NCBI RefSeq assembly: GCF_022780145.1
Contig: NZ_JALEXO010000304.1
Location: 1-9,331, forward strand
Reading direction: 5' to 3'
Length of the DNA: 9,331 nt
Source: Intestinibacter sp.
GTDB lineage: Bacteria > Bacillota > Clostridia > Peptostreptococcales > Peptostreptococcaceae
Both the position numbers and the translations under genes were made by a program. The notes beneath the pieces are model-generated. The model was not told the DNA's origin. It saw only the letters and a list, made by a program, of their open reading frames with translations, and did no database searches. Shown here piece by piece: positions 7,837 to 9,331 of the stretch (position 1 is the stretch's first letter; every line of letters starts with the position of its first letter).

Positions 7837-7894
7837 AAATATCTGATTTAATAGATATGTAATAATTATAAATAAAAACTGAGGAGAGACGAAA

Positions 7895-8581
7895 TTGATA
7901 AAAACAGTAATTATAGACGATGAAGCAGCAGTAGTTTCTATTATTAAGTATTTTGTAAAAAAAGAGAACTTACCTCTTGATATAGTTGGGACTGCGAGCA
8001 GAGGGGACGAGGGTATAGAGATTATAAACAAACTAAAACCTCAGCTAGTATTTCTAGATATAAAAATGCCTGTAGTAGATGGATTTGAAGTTATGAAGTC
8101 TGTCTCAGATACAAAATTTATAGTTATAACTGCATTTGAATCGTTTGAATACGCCCAAAAATCCTTGCGACTTGGAGCAAAGGATATAATACTAAAGCCT
8201 ATTGAATTCGAGCAGCTTACAGCATCTATTAATAGAGTTATGGGGTGGAAGTTTACATCTAATAATACTGTAAACGATGTAATACAATATATTCATTCAA
8301 ATTACGATAAAAAAATAGAACTTAAAGCTATAGCAGCTAACTTGTATTTATCTCCTGACTATATATCGAAGCTATTTAAAACTCATATGGGAACTACTAT
8401 AAATAAATACATAAATAAGGTACGTATAGATAAGGCGATAGAATTATTCGATAACGGTGAATTAAGCGTAAAGGAGGTCGCCCTTATGACTGGATACGAC
8501 AGCTTAAATAATTTCTATAAAAATTTTAAAAATGCTACAGGAAAGACGCCTGCTATGTACCTTTCTGAAAAAAATAAATAA
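7895..8581 (+). CDS. Response regulator, receiver + AraC-type helix-turn-helix (YesN-like)
   Basis: A 228-residue transcription regulator. The receiver domain (about 1-118) has acidic pocket D8/D9, phospho-acceptor D55 in VFLDIKMPVVDG, T79 and K101 (LKPIEF). A C-terminal AraC domain (about 123-226) holds two helix-turn-helix units: LKAIAANLYLSPDYISKLF and VKEVALMTGYDSLNNFYKNF. It starts with TTG at 7895, supported by GAGGAGAG seven bases upstream and by family-typical MIKTVIIDDE; no ATG nearby would leave an intact first strand. Compared with large YesN proteins (about 500 residues) it lacks the long linker, so it is a compact form. It lies 58 bases after the hydrolase and should be phosphorylated by the cupin-PocR kinase. 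It probably regulates its own operon and perhaps the divergent MATE/amidohydrolase genes. Confidence 0.92.
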   Translation: MIKTVIIDDEAAVVSIIKYFVKKENLPLDIVGTASRGDEGIEIINKLKPQLVFLDIKMPVVDGFEVMKSVSDTKFIVITAFESFEYAQKSLRLGAKDIILKPIEFEQLTASINRVMGWKFTSNNTVNDVIQYIHSNYDKKIELKAIAANLYLSPDYISKLFKTHMGTTINKYINKVRIDKAIELFDNGELSVKEVALMTGYDSLNNFYKNFKNATGKTPAMYLSEKNK

Positions 8582-8604
8582 AGATAGTTTTAGGAAGTGA
8601 AGAT

Positions 8605-9331
8605 ATGAAAGTTGCTTTGATTGCGCCAGTGTATACGGCAAATGTTATAAAAGATATTGTTGAACAAAATATAGATGATATAGATGTTGATTTTGTTATT
8701 TACGACGATTATACAAAAGCAATCGAAATTGTAGGAAGTATACAGAAAAAGTACGATGCAATAATGTTTGTCGGTGTAGTAGTTTATAAATTTGTGAAAT
8801 CCTATTTGAAAGAGGAGTGTATATGGGGGTATTTTCCTCTACATGAAAGCTCTCTATCTATTGCTTTTTTAAAAGCATTGTATTTAAAAAAGAACATAAA
8901 AAATATAAGCATAGATACATATTCAAAAAATACTATTGAAGAGGTGTACAAAGCCATCGGTATAGATGTAGATGATGTAAATATTATGCTTTATGAAGTA
9001 GATGAATATAGAAACGATATAACAGAAGAGGCTATCGATTTTCACAAAGGTAACTTAGAAAAATACGACGATGTTTGTATAATTACGGCCTTGAGTGATG
9101 TAAAAAAGCTTCTTGATGATGAAAATATCGATAGCTATATGGTAACACCTACTAAAAGTATTATAGTAGATAGCTTTCAAAATTTATATATAAAATACAC
9201 AGCCAAGATAAATGCAAATAGCATGATTGTAGCTATTTTTGTAGAAATAGATTTTCCAGACTCTTATTCTATAATAAGCAGAAATGAATACTATTATGTG
9301 AAGGAAAAAAACAAGGTTACAGAAATTATTT
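8605..9331 (+). CDS. Unassigned protein, probable sensory/regulatory N-terminal region, 3' end outside the window
   Basis: An open frame from ATG 8605 to the right edge gives 242 complete codons with no stop. AGGAAG lies seven bases upstream and the gap to the response regulator is only 23 bases, so it belongs to the same operon. The first residues MKVALIAPVYTANV and the later KYDAIMFVGVVVY, KNISIDTYSKN, YDDVCIITAL and VTPTKSIIVDSF show alternating beta strands and helices of a Rossmann/periplasmic-binding-like fold, as in PrpR_N-type sensor domains. From about residue 205 (NSMIVAIFVEID) a second domain seems to start. It loosely recalls uncharacterised Firmicute regulators that carry a C-terminal DNA-binding domain, but I recall this only by pattern. 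There is no signal peptide or membrane segment in the visible part. Function is not assigned. Confidence 0.7.
   Translation, partial: MKVALIAPVYTANVIKDIVEQNIDDIDVDFVIYDDYTKAIEIVGSIQKKYDAIMFVGVVVYKFVKSYLKEECIWGYFPLHESSLSIAFLKALYLKKNIKNISIDTYSKNTIEEVYKAIGIDVDDVNIMLYEVDEYRNDITEEAIDFHKGNLEKYDDVCIITALSDVKKLLDDENIDSYMVTPTKSIIVDSFQNLYIKYTAKINANSMIVAIFVEIDFPDSYSIISRNEYYYVKEKNKVTEII

Noticed and set aside
7839..7858. Inverted repeat ATATCT/AGATAT after the hydrolase as a terminator
   Set aside because: Only six A-T-rich pairs and no U-tract; more likely read-through within the operon. An operator role cannot be excluded.
7843..7872. Internal promoter before the response regulator (CTGATT ... TATAAA)
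   Set aside because: The -35 matches only three positions and the region is AT-rich; not enough to call.

Overview
The window is AT-rich, with purine-rich Shine-Dalgarno sites (AGGAGG type) before nearly every gene, ATG/TTG starts and A- or T-ending codons. The protein families (MepA-like MATE pump, YtcJ-like amidohydrolase, LytS/YesN-type two-component system) point to a low-GC Firmicute, most likely an anaerobic clostridial lineage. Species cannot be told from the sequence. Coding density is high and no gene-free stretch exceeds about 145 bases. I see no tRNA, rRNA, insertion sequence or CRISPR array.

Layout: (1) The window opens inside a YtcJ-like amidohydrolase on the + strand. It ends at a hairpin that can terminate transcription in both directions. 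(2) A minus-strand block runs leftward: a MepA-like MATE efflux pump (5387 to 4050), then two tandem paralogous metal-dependent amidohydrolases (4005 to 2722 and 2569 to 1274). The paralogues are about 79% identical by hand count and resemble imidazolonepropionase / Xaa-Pro dipeptidase enzymes. Each has its own copy of the same promoter-leader block, so gene and promoter were duplicated together. (3) Divergently from the MATE gene, a + strand operon encodes a soluble sensor histidine kinase with a cupin and a PocR-like sensor domain, an alpha/beta hydrolase whose SD overlaps the kinase stop codon, a YesN-type response regulator (receiver plus AraC helix-turn-helix) with a TTG start, and a gene running off the right edge that I could not assign with confidence.

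How the genes may work together (inference): the kinase appears to sense a cytoplasmic small molecule through its cupin and/or PocR domains and to signal to the AraC-type regulator. Likely targets are its own operon, including the hydrolase, and perhaps the divergent efflux/amidohydrolase genes. Three amidohydrolases, one serine hydrolase and one efflux pump would suit uptake-independent breakdown and export of amide, dipeptide or ester compounds. The substrate is not visible in the sequence.
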